Assembly: GCA_963556495.2 (NCBI GenBank)
Contig: OY747714.1
Span: forward strand, 48,951,541-49,015,540
Source of the DNA: Valencia hispanica
Lineage: Eukaryota > Chordata > Actinopteri > Cyprinodontiformes > Valenciidae
Reading direction: 5' to 3'
DNA length: 64,000 nt
Shown in pieces: positions 11,340-22,703 of this stretch. The notes below the pieces were generated by a model. The model ran no database searches and was not told where the DNA came from. It saw only the letters and a program-made list of their open reading frames with translations. Made by a program: the position numbers and the translations under genes. Each line of letters begins with the position of its first letter. Position 1 is the first letter of the stretch.

Positions 11340-12690
11340 GTTAAGGAGTTTTTTCTTATGAAAACAGGGATTCAAAAAATTAGAATACTGTGAAGAAATC
11401 AGCCCAAATTTTACAGGGCATGAATGTTTTGAAATGAGTGTCACACACAACTCATCTATTAAACTCAAAGCACCTCCACAGGTTTTCCCAGGTGTCATTC
11501 AATTGCTTCACTTTGGTTCAATTGTCTCAGTCAGGTTCAATATGGGGAAAACTGCAGACTTGACAACTGGCCAGAAGACCATCATTGATATCCTCCAAAG
11601 GATGGGTAAGCCACAAAAGTTCATAGCTAAGGAGGCTGGTTGTTCACAGAGAGCTGTGTCCAAGCATATCAAAAAAGAAAGAGTAGAATGAGGCGGGAGT
11701 CACAGCTTCAAAAGCCACCACATTCAGACGCATCCGGGAGATGGGCTTCAACTGTCGGTTCCTCGGGTCAAACTACTTCTGAGCCTGAGCCAACGTAGGA
11801 AGCGTTTCAACTGGCCTAAGGAGAATAAGGACTGGACTGTTGGACACTGGTCCAAGGTTCTCTTTTCCAATGAAAGTAAAATGTGCCTTTCATTCTGGAA
11901 TCAAGGTCCAAGGGTTTGGAGGAAGACGGGTGAGGAACAGAACCCGAACTGCTTGAGGTCCGGTGTGAAATATCACAATCAGAATGAAAGGGTTTATTGC
12001 CAGATGTTGGGCAAGTCAGTGACAGTCAGTCATGATTTGCATGCATGATTTCCGGTGCAGGTGTTGGTAAACTCTGCTTCCTTAAATGCAAGGTCACCGC
12101 ATCAAATGGATTATACCAAAATGTTTTAGAGGACTTCATGATTCATGAGATTTCGTCTTCCAGCACCAGGACCTGGCCCCAGCCCATACCACCAGAAGCA
12201 CCAAAACCTGGTTTGATGCCCATGCTATCACAGTGCTTGACTGGCCAGCCAAATCTAAACCCCATTGAGAATCTATGGGGTATTATCAAGAGGAAAATGA
12301 GGGACACCAGACCCAAAAACAAAGAAGAACTGACAGCAAGCATCAAGGAAATCTGGGCTTCCATAACTCCAGGGCAAGGCCACAAACTGATTGCCTCAAT
12401 GCCACGGTGCATCAAGGCAGTGATTAAGGCAAAGGGATTCCCTACCAAGTATTGAAGAATAACATATCATTTTGAAAGTATCATGTTTTGATTGATTTCA
12501 TGTGGTCTGCAAAGACTGAGAACTAAATGGTGATTTCTTCACACTATTCTAATTTTTTGAATTCCTGTTTTCGTGGGTTTTATGAGCTGGAAGCCAAAAT
12601 TATTCACAAATAAATAACTAAATACTAGAAATAATTTAAGTTTAACCTTTTGAATGGAATAATGGAAATAAACTTTTTCATTTTTTGTAA
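11340..12690 (+). mobile_element. Tc1/mariner element, decayed
   Basis: A Tc1 transposase is readable in pieces. The N-terminal helix-turn-helix (MGKTADLTTGQKTIIDILQR, AAVSKHI-like block) lies at 11541-11690. A middle part is out of frame, with VLFS from 11857. The C-terminus is 12045-12455, with LNPIENLWGIIKRKM and the end GFPTKY. The DE signature is frame-shifted near 12145, but FQHQDLAPAH is readable in the neighbouring frame, so the second Asp codon survives. Imperfect inverted repeats face each other at about 11360-11405 and 12530-12575 (core ATTCAAAAAATTAGAATA). The right end extends to about 12690 by comparison with the element at 31202-32501; the left end is approximate. No TA duplication was confirmed. 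Confidence 0.82.
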
Positions 12691-12891
12691 AGGGTCTGTA
12701 AAACTATGAACAAAAACATAAGAATGTGTACTCTAAGTAGAGCAACGTTAGATTAAAGTAATTTTAATTAATTTTTAAGTAGTGACCAAACAATAACTAA
12801 AATAAGTGTACAAAAGAACTTGGAGAATATGCTACTAGAGTACTTTTGAGCAGAGAGTAACTGTATGGGCATAACTGTGATTAGATAATCA

Positions 12892-14666
12892 TTATGAGGC
12901 AGTATCGGAAAGAACTGTAGAATCTCAGTTGTGCTTAGGCTGTTTTGATTCAGTCGTGCTTTTGGAATTATCAAAAATATTAGCCTCATCTAAACCTTCA
13001 TACTTGTATGTTGGACCCAATCCCAACCAAATTATTTAAAGAAGTGTTCCATTTGGTTCCTGGCCCCATTTTGGATATGATGAATCTATCCTTAGTAAAC
13101 GGATACGTACCACAGGAATTTAAAATAGCTGTAATTAAACCTTTACTCAAGAAACCTTCCCTTGATCAAGATGACTTAGTGAATTACAGACCTATATCTA
13201 ACCTTCCTTTCTTATCCAAAGTCCTTGAGAAAATTGTTGCTAATCAAGTCTGTGAGCATCTAAACAGTAACGAGCTGTTTGAAGAGTTTCAGTCAGGTTT
13301 TAGAGCTCATCATAGCACTGAAACAGCACTGGTGAAGGTTACTAATGATATTCTCATGGCCTCAGATAATGGACTTAGACTATTCATCTAAATGATAAAT
13401 CATCTTCACTCTCAAGGGTTACTTGTGGAGTTCCACAGGGTTCTATGCTTGGACCAATTCTTTTCACCATATATATGCTCCCAATTGGTAGAATCATTAG
13501 ACACCATGAGATAAATTTCCACAGCTATGCAGATGATACACAACTATATTTATCCATAAATCCTGATGAACCCAGTCAGTTAGGTAGATTACAGGCATGT
13601 CTGGAAGACATAAAAACATGGATGACCCTAAACTTGTTGCTCTTAAATTCTGACAAGACAGAAGTTGCTGTCTTTGGACCAGAAGTTCTTAAACAGAAAC
13701 TGATTAGTCAATCATTTCATCTGGATGATTAAATTGACCCAAGACTTAAAATTTAAATCCCATTTTAAACAGGTTTCTAGGATTTCCTTCTTTCACCTCA
13801 GGAATATTGCTAAAATTAGAAACATCCTGTCCAGGAGTGATGCTGAGAAACTAGTCCATGCATTTGTTACCTCAAGGCTGGACTACTGTAATTCTTTACT
13901 ATCAGGAAGTCCACAAAATGCTATTAAAAGCCTTCAGTTGATCCAAAATGTGGCAGCAAGTGTTCTGATGAATATTAAAAAGAGAGATCACATTTCTCCT
14001 GTTTTAGCTTCCCTTCATTGGCTCTCTATTAAATCTAGAATAGAATTTAAGATCCTTCTTCTTACATACAAAGCCCTTAATAATCAAGCTCCATCATCCA
14101 TCAGAGATCTAATTGTTCCATATGTTCCTAACAGAGCACTTCGCTCTCAGACTGCAGGTTTACTTGTAGTTCCTAGGATTTCTAAAAGTAGAATGGGAGG
14201 CAGATCTTTTAGTTATCAGGCTCCTCTCCTGTGGAACCAGCTCCCAGCTTTAGTCCGTGAGGCAGACACTCTGTTTACTTTTAAGGCCAGGCTTAAAACT
14301 TTCCTTTTTGATAAAGCTTATAGTTAGAGTGGCTTAGGTCATCCTGAGCTATCTCTGTAGTTATGCTGCTATAGGCTTAGACTGCTGGAGGACAGACTTA
14401 CCACTTTTCTTCACTCTGCTACTTCCTTTTCTCCTACTACTCTCCAGTTGTATTACAGTACATTCTGTTATTTCGACTGTTAACTTTGTTTTCTCTCAGT
14501 GTTTTTCTCTCCATAGAAGATATACCTGGTCTGGTATCCTGCTTGGCTGCAATGCCCTGTTGGACGGGGGGCATCGACTGGGATGATCCTCCCAGTAACT
14601 GAACATCCACTGTGTCCTGTTATCAACTTTTTACTTTCTGTAACATAGAAAGTACTCTTATATCAT
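12892..14666 (+). mobile_element. L2-clade LINE (family B) copy 3, truncated and internally deleted
   Basis: This copy starts within the RT linker, so it is 5'-truncated, and stops near 14666, missing the last 400 or so bases of the 3' UTR and the tail. About 150 bases are deleted near 13377, removing RT motif A ([13 protein letters not shown]). About 45 bases are gone near 13729, between LDD and the DLKFKSH block. Surviving coding blocks are 13008-13391, 13445-13732 (with YADDTQ) and 13725-14327 (ending DKAYS). Because the 3' end is missing too, a later deletion or rearrangement must have removed it. Confidence 0.9.
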
Positions 14667-14871
14667 ATTTCACTTAATCGATCCCACCTTTCCCGCTCTA
14701 TCTTAACGATCCCCCTCACCAGTGTTCCTAGAATCTCCTGGATTAAGACCATTTTAGCAAACCATAACAGTGTCAAAATGAACCTCTTTAAACCCTTTAT
14801 CTGGTCTCCTGAAAGTAACCTTGGATGTATATATTAGGACTCAGACAAGTGCATGATTTTACTCTGCTGAC
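14667..14871. other. Spacer, intron sequence downstream of Ig exon
   Basis: No motif is seen. It is transcribed-strand intron if the adjacent exon is real: a GT donor starts at 14871 on the minus strand. Confidence 0.35.
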
Positions 14872-15120
14872 CTTCAACAGAGATCCAGCTGGATGGAGAC
14901 TCTCCATGACCGCTGATCTTACACTTGTAGAGGCCTTCATTAGAGCTCGAAACATGGAGAAAGGTGATTTTGGCTGAAGATTCAGTTCCGATGAAGACAC
15001 CATCTTTATAGAAATCAGTAGCTGGGAGGTTGGAGGGAGTGGTCTTTGTCTGACAGCTCAGAGTGACGTCATCTCCCTCCATCACAGGGAGGACAGGACT
15101 CTGCAGGATCACTGATCCAC
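14872..15120 (-). CDS. Immunoglobulin-domain exon, Fc-receptor-like gene
   Basis: On the minus strand this 249-base exon is bounded by an AG acceptor (after ...GTGTTGAG) and a GT donor (...GTTGAAG/GTCAGC). It encodes one Ig-like domain: strand [18 protein letters not shown] with the first cysteine, [18 protein letters not shown], and the F-strand motif [11 protein letters not shown] with the second cysteine. The length is divisible by three with phase-1 ends, as is usual for Ig exons. The FYKDG and GLYKC pattern is typical of fish Fc-receptor-like and related IgSF receptors, probably extracellular and membrane-anchored. Membrane and cytoplasmic exons are not seen. No lesion is visible. Assignment to IgSF is firm; to an FcR-like receptor, moderate. 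Confidence 0.82.
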
Positions 15121-15199
15121 CTCAACACAGAGACAAACTACAGCATTTCATCCATTTCCACACAGCTTCATCAACACTAACTCCACAGTCTGATCTTAC

Positions 15200-15460
15200 C
15201 AGTGATGATGAGCTGGATGCTGCTGCTGGATGCTCCCTCTCTGGACTCACACCAGTAGACTCCAGTGTCCAATACTAATACATAACCAATGTTACAAGAA
15301 GAACCAGATGGTTTCCCCCATCCATCTCCACACTTGAATTGGCTTTGGCCTATTTCCCTCTTCACGGTCCATCCAGCAGAGCTGTTGTCCTCCTCACAGC
15401 TCAGAGACACATTTTCTCCTGTAAAGAACTGAGATCTGCTGGGACTCACAGTCAGACCAG
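15200..15460 (-). CDS. Immunoglobulin-domain exon, Fc-receptor-like gene (upstream of 14872-15120)
   Basis: This 261-base minus-strand exon has a CTTTGTCTCAG acceptor and a CACTG/GTAAGA donor. It encodes a second Ig domain: [19 protein letters not shown] (first cysteine), GWTVKRE with the core tryptophan, and [12 protein letters not shown] with the second cysteine, ending in a [10 protein letters not shown] strand. The 79-base gap to the next exon is a short intron, common in fish. Both exons are phase 1-1 and can splice in frame. Motifs such as [13 protein letters not shown] and [10 protein letters not shown] fit fish Fc-receptor-like proteins. No signal-peptide exon lies within several kilobases; a candidate is at 39.8-40.1 kb on the same strand. 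Confidence 0.84.
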
Positions 15461-16527
15461 CTGAGACAAAGACAGGGAGACAAAAATTGATTTTTTTTTT
15501 TAAGTGATGACATAACTGGATACAACTTACATGATTGTTGTCCTAATTAGAGATTTAAAAATGATAAAAATATAGCATATACATTTATTGACACAATGTG
15601 AAAATCAACATTCTTAGAAAGCTTTGGTTCACAATTCATTTTTTCATTCCCTTCAAAAATGTACAATCTTGGCTTTTTGTACTAACATTTTATTAAAATA
15701 AATTGTGACTCAATTATGTTGCTGGAATTGGGGAGCATTTTAGATGTGCCTTCTCCCAGTTTATTATACAGGGAACCAACCTTATTTTTATCCAGACCTG
15801 GAGGCTGGGGCCAAGGTGGAGGGGAGTTTTTTTTTTTAGGGCCAAGGCTGGACCGCCAGGAGCTGGCTGGTGATCTTAGCACCTCAGCAGATCTTGTTAG
15901 TCATGCTTGATTGGGTCTATCTCTTAAAATATACTGTGAAATGTTTTTCACACATGACTAAAAAAATATAGACATGTGACCTGTAATGCAGAATGTTAGT
16001 TAAATGAATATTCTTATGCTATCAGATTCAAGAGTTTATTTTATCATATTTTCTGATGTTTTTCTTAAATGCTTTTGTTTTATGGTGTAATATCCACCAA
16101 TAGATGCAGCATTTTGATTTCCTGGTTGTGATTGGTTCTTTTCCATCCAACCTTGTCTTCTTCTGTTGTAATAACACAGTATATTTAAAATGGAGCTCAT
16201 AAAAAACTAAAAGCTGTTTCTATTTTAAATGTTTTGTTAAAATGTCTTTATGGCAAAGTAGAACCAAGTGTCCACAAAGTTACTGAAAAAAGCAGGCACT
16301 GGTTCTTGAGATTAGTATTTTTCATAGATTCTCTGATTGGATGAAAAAAATCTGTCTGTGATTCCCTTGTGGTGTGGTTCATTTATCGGAGTTCGACAGG
16401 TCCGAAAATAAAATTTGATGTCATAAAATGTCGTTTCCTCAGTTTATGAATGAATGTGCAGAGATTTCTCAATCTGTTCGCTGGTTTTGCAGAAATCGTG
16501 AGTGCAATTTTGACATGCTGCTCTCTT
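15461..16527. other. Unassigned AT-rich DNA, probably intron
   Basis: No repeat or coding motif is recognised. If the Ig exons belong to a gene this is its upstream intron. Confidence 0.4.
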
Positions 16528-16655
16528 AAAGATTAGCTTTACCCATACATAGTACCTAACCGTAATAGAGCAGATAGTGGCCTTGGAGGTAAAAACACTG
16601 AAATGACAAGAAAATGAGAAGCATAACCATCAACAATGTATATGGCATATATTTT
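16528..16655 (+). repeat. Left arm of a widely spaced inverted repeat
   Basis: Sequence starting CTCTCTTAAAGATTAGC and passing through GTAATAGAGCAG, AAAAACACTG and GCATAACCATCAACAATGTA reappears as the reverse complement at about 19866-20012. The arms are about 125 bases and clearly diverged (roughly one change in five by eye). They enclose 3.2 kb holding a SINE-like repeat and an L2 copy. The arms may be long terminal inverted repeats of an older DNA transposon into which those inserted. No target duplication was identified. Confidence 0.65.
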
Positions 16656-17121
16656 ACTTTAGCATATATCCATTATAAATATTTCATAATTTTACTATAG
16701 GTTTTTGGAGATAGATTCAGTCAAAGTACCTCTTAAAGCCAATTCTGGATATGCTGTGGTCACAGTCTCAGAAACTAATTTTTCCCAAATCCTCAGAGGT
16801 GACAACAAACTTTCTTTGGATTTTGTTAGAGGATCAACTATAACCAGAAAAACATATTTCCTAATTTTATTGTAGATGTTTTTTACACAGGCCCAAGTAA
16901 AGTGTATCATATTCATTATCCAAAATATATTCATGTGTATTTGTCCATTTTTACCCTATTATCAAAATGCCTGTTCAATGTCCATGCTTACAGGGAGGAA
17001 GAAATATACATTGTGGAGTCATCAACAATATCATTCCTTCGAACACAGTTTTTTTTTTTTTATCAACAATTTTTTTATGTAAAAAAACTCACAAAAATAT
17101 ATCTCTACAAGTTAAAATAAG

Positions 17122-17408
17122 TTATCCATCCATCACCCATAACAGCTATCCTTTTTTGAGGAGGGAGGGGTACACCCTGAACAGCTCGCTAGTCCATCAC
17201 AGAGCAACACAGAAACACACAGGACAAACAACCATGCACGCACATTAACCCAACAGTCATGTTTTTGAACTGTGGGTGGAAACTGGAGTACCCGGGCACT
17301 CCGGCATGGACAGGAAGAATCTGCAAGCTCCACGTAGAAAGACCCCAGGCTGGGATTTTAATCCAGGACCTTCTTGATGGAAGGCTACTAACTGTACCAC
17401 TTGTGCAC
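17122..17408 (-). mobile_element. SINE/Expander-like fish repeat, reverse orientation
   Basis: The minus strand matches the repeat at 22550-24275: a head beginning with GTGCACAAGTGGTACAG-type sequence, GGAGCTTGCAGATTC, TCCACCCACAGTTCAAAAAC, GTTGTTTGTCC, TGGACTAGCGAGCTG and a tail near GGATGG. The head resembles that of tRNA-derived fish SINEs and the body a common RTE-linked 3' end; the name is from general knowledge and is tentative. It abuts the 5' end of L2-B copy 4. Confidence 0.6.
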
Positions 17409-19829
17409 AGTGGCGCAGAAAATGGCTCTCTAAACACCTAGAGGATTCCTATTTAATCTGGAATAACACTCTACTGCTGTATAAAAATACCCTTCGACAA
17501 GCTAGAGCAGCATATTTTTCATCATTAATAGAGGCAAATAAAAACAATCCTAGGTTTCTTTTTAGTACAGTTGCCAAACTTACACAGAGTCATAGCTCTG
17601 TTGAGCAAACTATTCCCCCAGCTCTTAGCAGTGATGATTTTATTGGATTCTTCATAATTAAAAGTAATTTTATTAAAAATAAGATCATTGGCATCCTCCC
17701 AAACATTATTACTTCTTCCTCAGTAAATGAGGCAGTATTGGAAAGAACTGTAGAACCTCAGTTGTGCTTAGGCTGTTTTGATTCAGTCGAGTTTCGGAAT
17801 TTTCAAAAATATTAGCCTCATCTAAACCTTCAACTTGTATGTTGGACCCAATCCCGACCAAATTATTTAAGGAAGTGTTCCATTTGGTTCCTTGCCCCAT
17901 TTTGGATATGATGAATCTCTCCTTAGTAAACGGATACGTACCACGAGAATTTAAAATAGCTGTAATTAAACCTTTACTCAAAAAACCTTCCCTTGATCAA
18001 GATGACTTCGTGAATTACAGACCTATATCTAACCTTCCTTTCTTATCCAAAATCCTTGAGAAAATAGTTTCTAATCAAGTCTGTGAGCATCTAAACAGTA
18101 ACGAGCTGTTTGAAGAGTTTCAGTCAGGTTTTAGAGCTCATCATAGCACTGAAACAGCACTGGTGAAGGTTACTAATGATATTCTCATGGCCTCAGATAA
18201 TGGACTTGTGTCTGTTCTGGTTTTGTTAGATCTCAGTGCTGCTTTTGACACAGTCGATCATAATATTCTCTTAGAAAGGCTTGAACATGTTGCAGGGATC
18301 AAAGGAACAGCACTAGGCTGGTTTAAATCATATTTGTCTGATAGATTCCAGTTTGTTCATCTAAATGATAAATCATCTTCACTCTCAAGGGTTACTTGTG
18401 GAGTTCCACAGGGTTCTGTGCTTGGACCAATTCTTTTCACCATATATATGCTCCCAATTGGTAGAATCATTAGACAGCATGGGATAAATTTCCACAGCTA
18501 TGCCAATGATACACAACTATATTTATCCATAAATCCTGATGAACCCAGTCAGTTAGGTAGATTACAGGCACGTCTGGAAGACATAAAAACATGGATGACC
18601 CTAAACTTTTTGCTTTTAAATTCTGACAAGACAGAAGTTGCCGTCTTCGGACCAGAAGTTCTAAAAAAAAAACTGATTAGTCAATCACTTCATCTGGATG
18701 GCCTTAAATTGGCCCCCAGTGATAACGTAAAGAACCTCGGCGTAATTTTTGACTTGACTTGACATTTAAATCCCATATTAAACAGGTTTTTAGGATTTCT
18801 ATCTTTCACCTCCGGAATATTGCTAAAATTAGAAACATCCTGTCCAGGAGTGATGCTGAGAAACTAGTCCATGCATTTGTTACCTCAAGGCTGGACTACT
18901 GTAATTCTTTACTATCAGGAAGTCCACAAAATGCCATTAAAAGCCTTCAGTTGATCCAGAATGCGAAGGATTTCTAAAAGTAGAATGTGAGGCAGATCTT
19001 TTAGTTATCAGGCTCCTCTCCTGTGGAACCAGCTCCCAGCTTTAGTCCGTGAGGCAGACACTCTGTTTACTTTTAAGGCCAGGCTTAAAACTTTCCTTTT
19101 TGATAAAGCTTATAGTTAGAGTGGCTAAGGTCATCCTGAGCTATCTTTGTAGTTATGCTGCTATAGGCTTAGACTGCTGGAGGACAGACTTACCAATTTT
19201 CTTCACTCTGCTACTTCCTTTTCTCCTACTACTCTCCAGTTGTATTACAGTACATTCTGTTATTTCGACTGTTAACTTTGTGTTCTCTCAGTGTTTTTCT
19301 CTCCATAGAAGATATACCTGGTCTGGTATCCTGCTTGGCTGCAATGCCCTGTTGGACGGGGGTCATCGACTGGGATGATGCTCCAAGTGGCTGAACATCC
19401 ACTGTGTCCTGTTATCAACTTTTTACTTTCTGTAACATAGAAATTACTCTTATATCAGATCTTCTGTTCCTTCTGTGTCTCTGCTCTGTCTTCTCAAACC
19501 CCCAGACGGTTGTGGCAGATGGCCGCTCCTACTGAGCCTGGTTCTGTTGGAGGTTTCTTCCTGTTAAAGGGGAGTTTTTCCTCTCCACCGTCGCTACATG
19601 CTTGCTCAGTATGAGGGATTGCTGAAGGATTGCTGTGGTTGGAAAGTCTGCATCAACGGGGCCCAACTTCACGCCAATGACTGACGCAATCTGCTGGGAT
19701 TCCTTAAATAGGAAACTTTTTAACTGATTGGAATGTTTGTATAATTGTATTTAAATGACTTCTTGTTAAGTGCCTTGAGATGACATCTGTTGTGAATCGG
19801 CGCTATATAAATAAACTGAATTGAATTTT
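17409..19829 (+). mobile_element. L2-clade LINE (family B) copy 4, 5'-truncated with internal deletion
   Basis: It starts in the endonuclease-RT linker (AGAAAATGG, matching copy 2) and runs to the family tail (AAATAAACTGAATTGAATTT) near 19829. The RT frame 17839-18762 (307 codons) is open, but its catalytic box reads YANDT, an Asp-to-Asn change that would abolish polymerase activity. An indel at about 18755 shifts the frame, and about 240 bases of the C-terminal coding region are missing near 18963, where ...IQNA joins RISKSRM. A frame break also lies near 17795. Confidence 0.92.
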
Positions 19830-19849
19830 CCACTGGATATAGTGTATGT

Positions 19850-20012
19850 CTGTGAAAATAAAATTTCTGACATAAATATACATTTTTGATGGTTATGCTA
19901 CCCATTTTCTCTTCATTCCAGTGTTTTTGCCTGCAAGGGCACTAACTGCTCTATTACCATAAGGTAGCCTACTATATGGGTGTCTGGGTGATGCTAATCT
20001 TTAAGAGAGCGA
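19850..20012 (-). repeat. Right arm of the inverted repeat paired with 16528-16655
   Basis: On the minus strand this carries the same string of motifs as the left arm: CTCTCTTAAAGATTAGCAT, TAATAGAGCAG, AAAAACACTGGAATG and GCATAACCATCAAAAATGTA. L2-B copy 4 ends immediately inside this arm. Confidence 0.65.
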
Positions 20013-20235
20013 AATTATAATATTATAATATACAATTAAATATTTTGGGCGTATTGATCACTTCATTGACATGTTGTTGTTGTTATTGTCATGGTGATGT
20101 GTAACAAAGTTAACTAAACTGCGACAGTAAAAAGGGGCTGTCAGTTAGTCACAATGTGGTTTTGACAGAGAGGAAGACTGGGTAGCCATACTAGCTTTTG
20201 TAGACCGCTAGAAGCTGTCAAACAAGTAGACTTAA

Positions 20236-21271
20236 AGCTGCATTCTGCAACTTTTACACCTTAATATGTTTTTTTCAAAAGTTATGGTGGAGTTTTGTCA
20301 TCTATTATGTTCATTTTTAGAGTTATCACCACCTTACGGGGGTCCTTGGCTTTTTTCTGCACTATTGAACTTTAGAGCGGTGGTCCGCTGCCAGAAGTAC
20401 CGACTGAGTTCTGCTTTATGGCAGATTCATTCAGCCTTTCTGTTTAGAGACTGTAGAGATGCTGATCCACCAAAGAGACGGAGAAATCCCATATCAGAAC
20501 AAGCTAGAAAAAGAGAATGCGATAGAGAGAGAGCAAAGACCAGAGTAAATATTGAGCCGGCTTTTCCTCGTTGGAGAGTTCTTTTGGAACAAGCATGCAC
20601 TACGGACGCCGAGTTAGCCGTGCTGCTAATGGATAGATAAGTAATCAATGATTTCACCGGGGTTATAGTGTTTGGTCTGGCATGATGTTGTTATAGAGTC
20701 CTTAGAAAGCTATTTATTCAATGTGTGGAGGTGGATGAACATAGTTTGCACGGTACGCCTTACAGTAGTAATGTGAATTACACAACCGAGTCGATCTCTG
20801 TTAGCCATCTAGAGGCTAATGTGATGCTAACATGTAAGACTCGGTTCTGTAGATAAAGCTGCAAACTCCGGCGTAGTCGCTGTATTTCAGTATATAAGTC
20901 AAACTTTTGTCTTTTGGTTTTGTCAAGCTAGTGATTTATATTTTTGTCGTTTGATTTTTTTTTTTTATTCTAGTGTCGGGAGGTGTTTGCTACATGGGGC
21001 TTAGACGTTTTCTGTATCTAATCTCACTGTTTTTCCAATTACCCTGATCTCCCCCACAAACGAAACACCTAGCTGTGAGGTCTTTGCTCTAAATGATCCT
21101 GATAAATTAACGGCGCTTTTTTGTTGTTTGGGCAAGCGATTTGGAAAACAGCCAATGAAACATGCCTCTTATGAGCAACAGAGAGATTTGATTTTACGAC
21201 CGTGATTTCGCGAGCCAAGCCTTGAAGAGGGCGACAGAGAGCAAATATCATGAAAATTGCAGAGTATGCCT
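20236..21271 (+). mobile_element. TTAA-flanked DNA transposon (piggyBac- or Kolobok-like target)
   Basis: A 1.04-kb element lies between TTAA (20232-20235) and TTAA (21272-21275). Its ends are imperfect inverted repeats: AGCTGCATTCTGCAACTTTT at the left and, reverse-complemented, AGGCATACTCTGCAATTTTC at the right. TTAA target sites are used by the piggyBac and Kolobok superfamilies; no transposase is present to decide between them. A 124-codon frame lies inside. A later hAT inserted just past its right end. Confidence 0.72.
20266..20640 (+). CDS. Small ORF inside the TTAA element, unknown product
   Basis: A frame of 124 codons opens 30 bases inside the left terminus and ends ...AVLLMDR. The C-terminal half is strongly basic and patterned: PPKRRRNPISEQARKREC, then RERAKTRVN, FPRWRVLLEQ and TDAELAVLLMDR. 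It resembles a recurring helix in hypothetical fish proteins derived from repeats (RVNIGxAFxRWRxL, TDxELAxxLL); this is recalled, not searched. It may be a DNA-binding remnant exon rather than a whole protein. The N-terminal half looks like chance translation of the terminal repeat. Confidence 0.4.
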   Translation: MFFSKVMVEFCHLLCSFLELSPPYGGPWLFSALLNFRAVVRCQKYRLSSALWQIHSAFLFRDCRDADPPKRRRNPISEQARKRECDRERAKTRVNIEPAFPRWRVLLEQACTTDAELAVLLMDR

Positions 21272-21277
21272 TTAATG

Positions 21278-21906
21278 CAGGGATTCTCAACCGGTGGGGC
21301 GCACCCCCCCCTTTTTTTTTTTTTTTCAGAAGAGTAACTATCTATTCGAATTTATTTCCAGAGATTATAAAATCATTTTTCTACTTGTGAAAGCCTTTTT
21401 GAAGTTTTTTTTATTTAACAAATCTTTCCAACCGCGTTGAGAATGCACACTTTAAATATGTTAAAATCAAAAGTCTTGGCCAAATCCTGAAAGTGTTTCA
21501 GTGCTGTGCCAGGTGTCGTGTTTTTTTTTCTGGAAATCAAAATATGGTCACCCTATTGATATGGAGGAGCAGCTTATTGAGCTGAAGAGTGACAGTAGAC
21601 TAAAGGAACTCTTTGGCTCCTCCCCTCTTTCATCATTCTGGGCAGCATTGATGCAGGAATATCCTCAACTCTGTGACATTGCCTTAAAGATTCTCCTTTT
21701 CACGTCGACATCTGTGTGAGGCAGGATTCTCATAAATGACTCCAATCATCCACACATCCAGGCTGATTTGAGGCTATGTTTATCAAACATTGAGCCAAGA
21801 ATTTTGGATCTTTGCAAGGCAAAGCAGGCTCAGGTCGGCACTGAGGCCCCAACTGCAATGAACCAGCTTTGGGGGGGCCCAGCTTGCGAAAGGTTGAGAA
21901 CCCCTG
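21278..21906 (+). mobile_element. hAT element with perfect 8-bp target duplication, internally deleted
   Basis: This 629-bp element starts CAGGGATTCTCAACCGGTGG and ends AAAGGTTGAGAACCCCTG, typical hAT termini. The 8-bp direct repeat CTTTAATG flanks it exactly at 21270-21277 and 21907-21914. It contains the C-terminal end of a hAT transposase (separate entry) and homopolymer runs near 21307-21326. It landed at the right border of the TTAA element and so is younger. Confidence 0.93.
21501..21860 (+). pseudogene. hAT transposase C-terminal (dimerisation) fragment
   Basis: The frame reads YPQLCDIALKILLFTSTS, then after a shift near 21718 the hallmark CEAG-F, and then LRLCLSNIEPRILDLCKAKQAQ. This is the hAT C-terminal region of the ZBED5-like branch (YPxLxxxALKxLLPFxTTYLCExGFS...NIEPRISxL). 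The RNase-H core and BED finger are absent. It is not functional. Confidence 0.78.
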
Positions 21907-21914
21907 CTTTAATG

Positions 21915-22549
21915 TAAGAGCCTAGTCAGCTACGCCCTCTAGTGGGCAAACTGTATAGAGACTGAAGCCCCTCTACTTTTCACCACGAGATTCAGCAGTC
22001 AGAACATGTCTGCCTGGGGCTACGGAGGAGCAGAGTCATTAGCCTAATGTGAGCATGTTTCCCGTGCATTATGGACAACAGAAGTGAGTGAAATGTTTCA
22101 GTAAGACCCTAAACAATAGTGTGCTATTGCTTTTGATTTGCTTTTAATTTGGTTAATTTGCTATATTTCGGATGTTTATTTTCTGGTTAATGCTAACTGG
22201 GACTCATATATATTGTCTGTTTGGGTTAATATTTTATGCACGGTGGTAACACTTGCATGTTCCTATGTTTATCCTACATACTATAAGCTAGATTTATCCT
22301 GATTGTGTGCTTCACATTAGTTTGCCTGTTGAATCTGTTCATTTTGAATAATAGCTTTATTTCTCCATTAACAAATGTTTAGCTCTTATTACAATTGTTT
22401 TATTGTTTGTATTACAGACCACTTATACTGCACATAAATAAATCACCCTAACAGCTTTCCCTCTTCAGTCCAAATTCTCTAACCGGAATCTAGCCATACT
22501 GTTACCGCTTCAACCAGGTAAAATTATTTAGTGAGCTCTAGTAAGTGCT
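21915..22549. other. Unassigned spacer
   Basis: AT-rich, no recognised repeat or gene. Confidence 0.5.
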
Positions 22550-22703
22550 GGGGCTGCACAGTGGAGCAGTTGGTAGCATTGTTGCCTTGCAGCAAGAAGG
22601 GCCTAGGGTCTTTCAACATGGAGTTTGCACGTTCTCCATGTGCATGTGTGGGTTCTCTCCGGGTAGTCCAGCTTCCTCCCACAGTCCAAAATCATGACTG
22701 TTA
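22550..22703 (+). mobile_element. SINE/Expander-like repeat, 5' part
   Basis: The head reads GGGGCTGCACAGTGGAGCAG and TTGGTAGCATTGTTGCCTTG, resembling a tRNA-derived promoter region. The body follows with ATGGAGTTTGCACGTTCTCC, CTTCCTCCCACAGTCCAAAA and TCATGACTGTTA, where a Harbinger-type element has inserted. The repeat resumes at 24070. Confidence 0.65.

Noticed and set aside
22550..22620. tRNA gene
   Set aside because: Only a tRNA-like head of a SINE-type repeat is present; no complete cloverleaf with acceptor and anticodon stems can be drawn.
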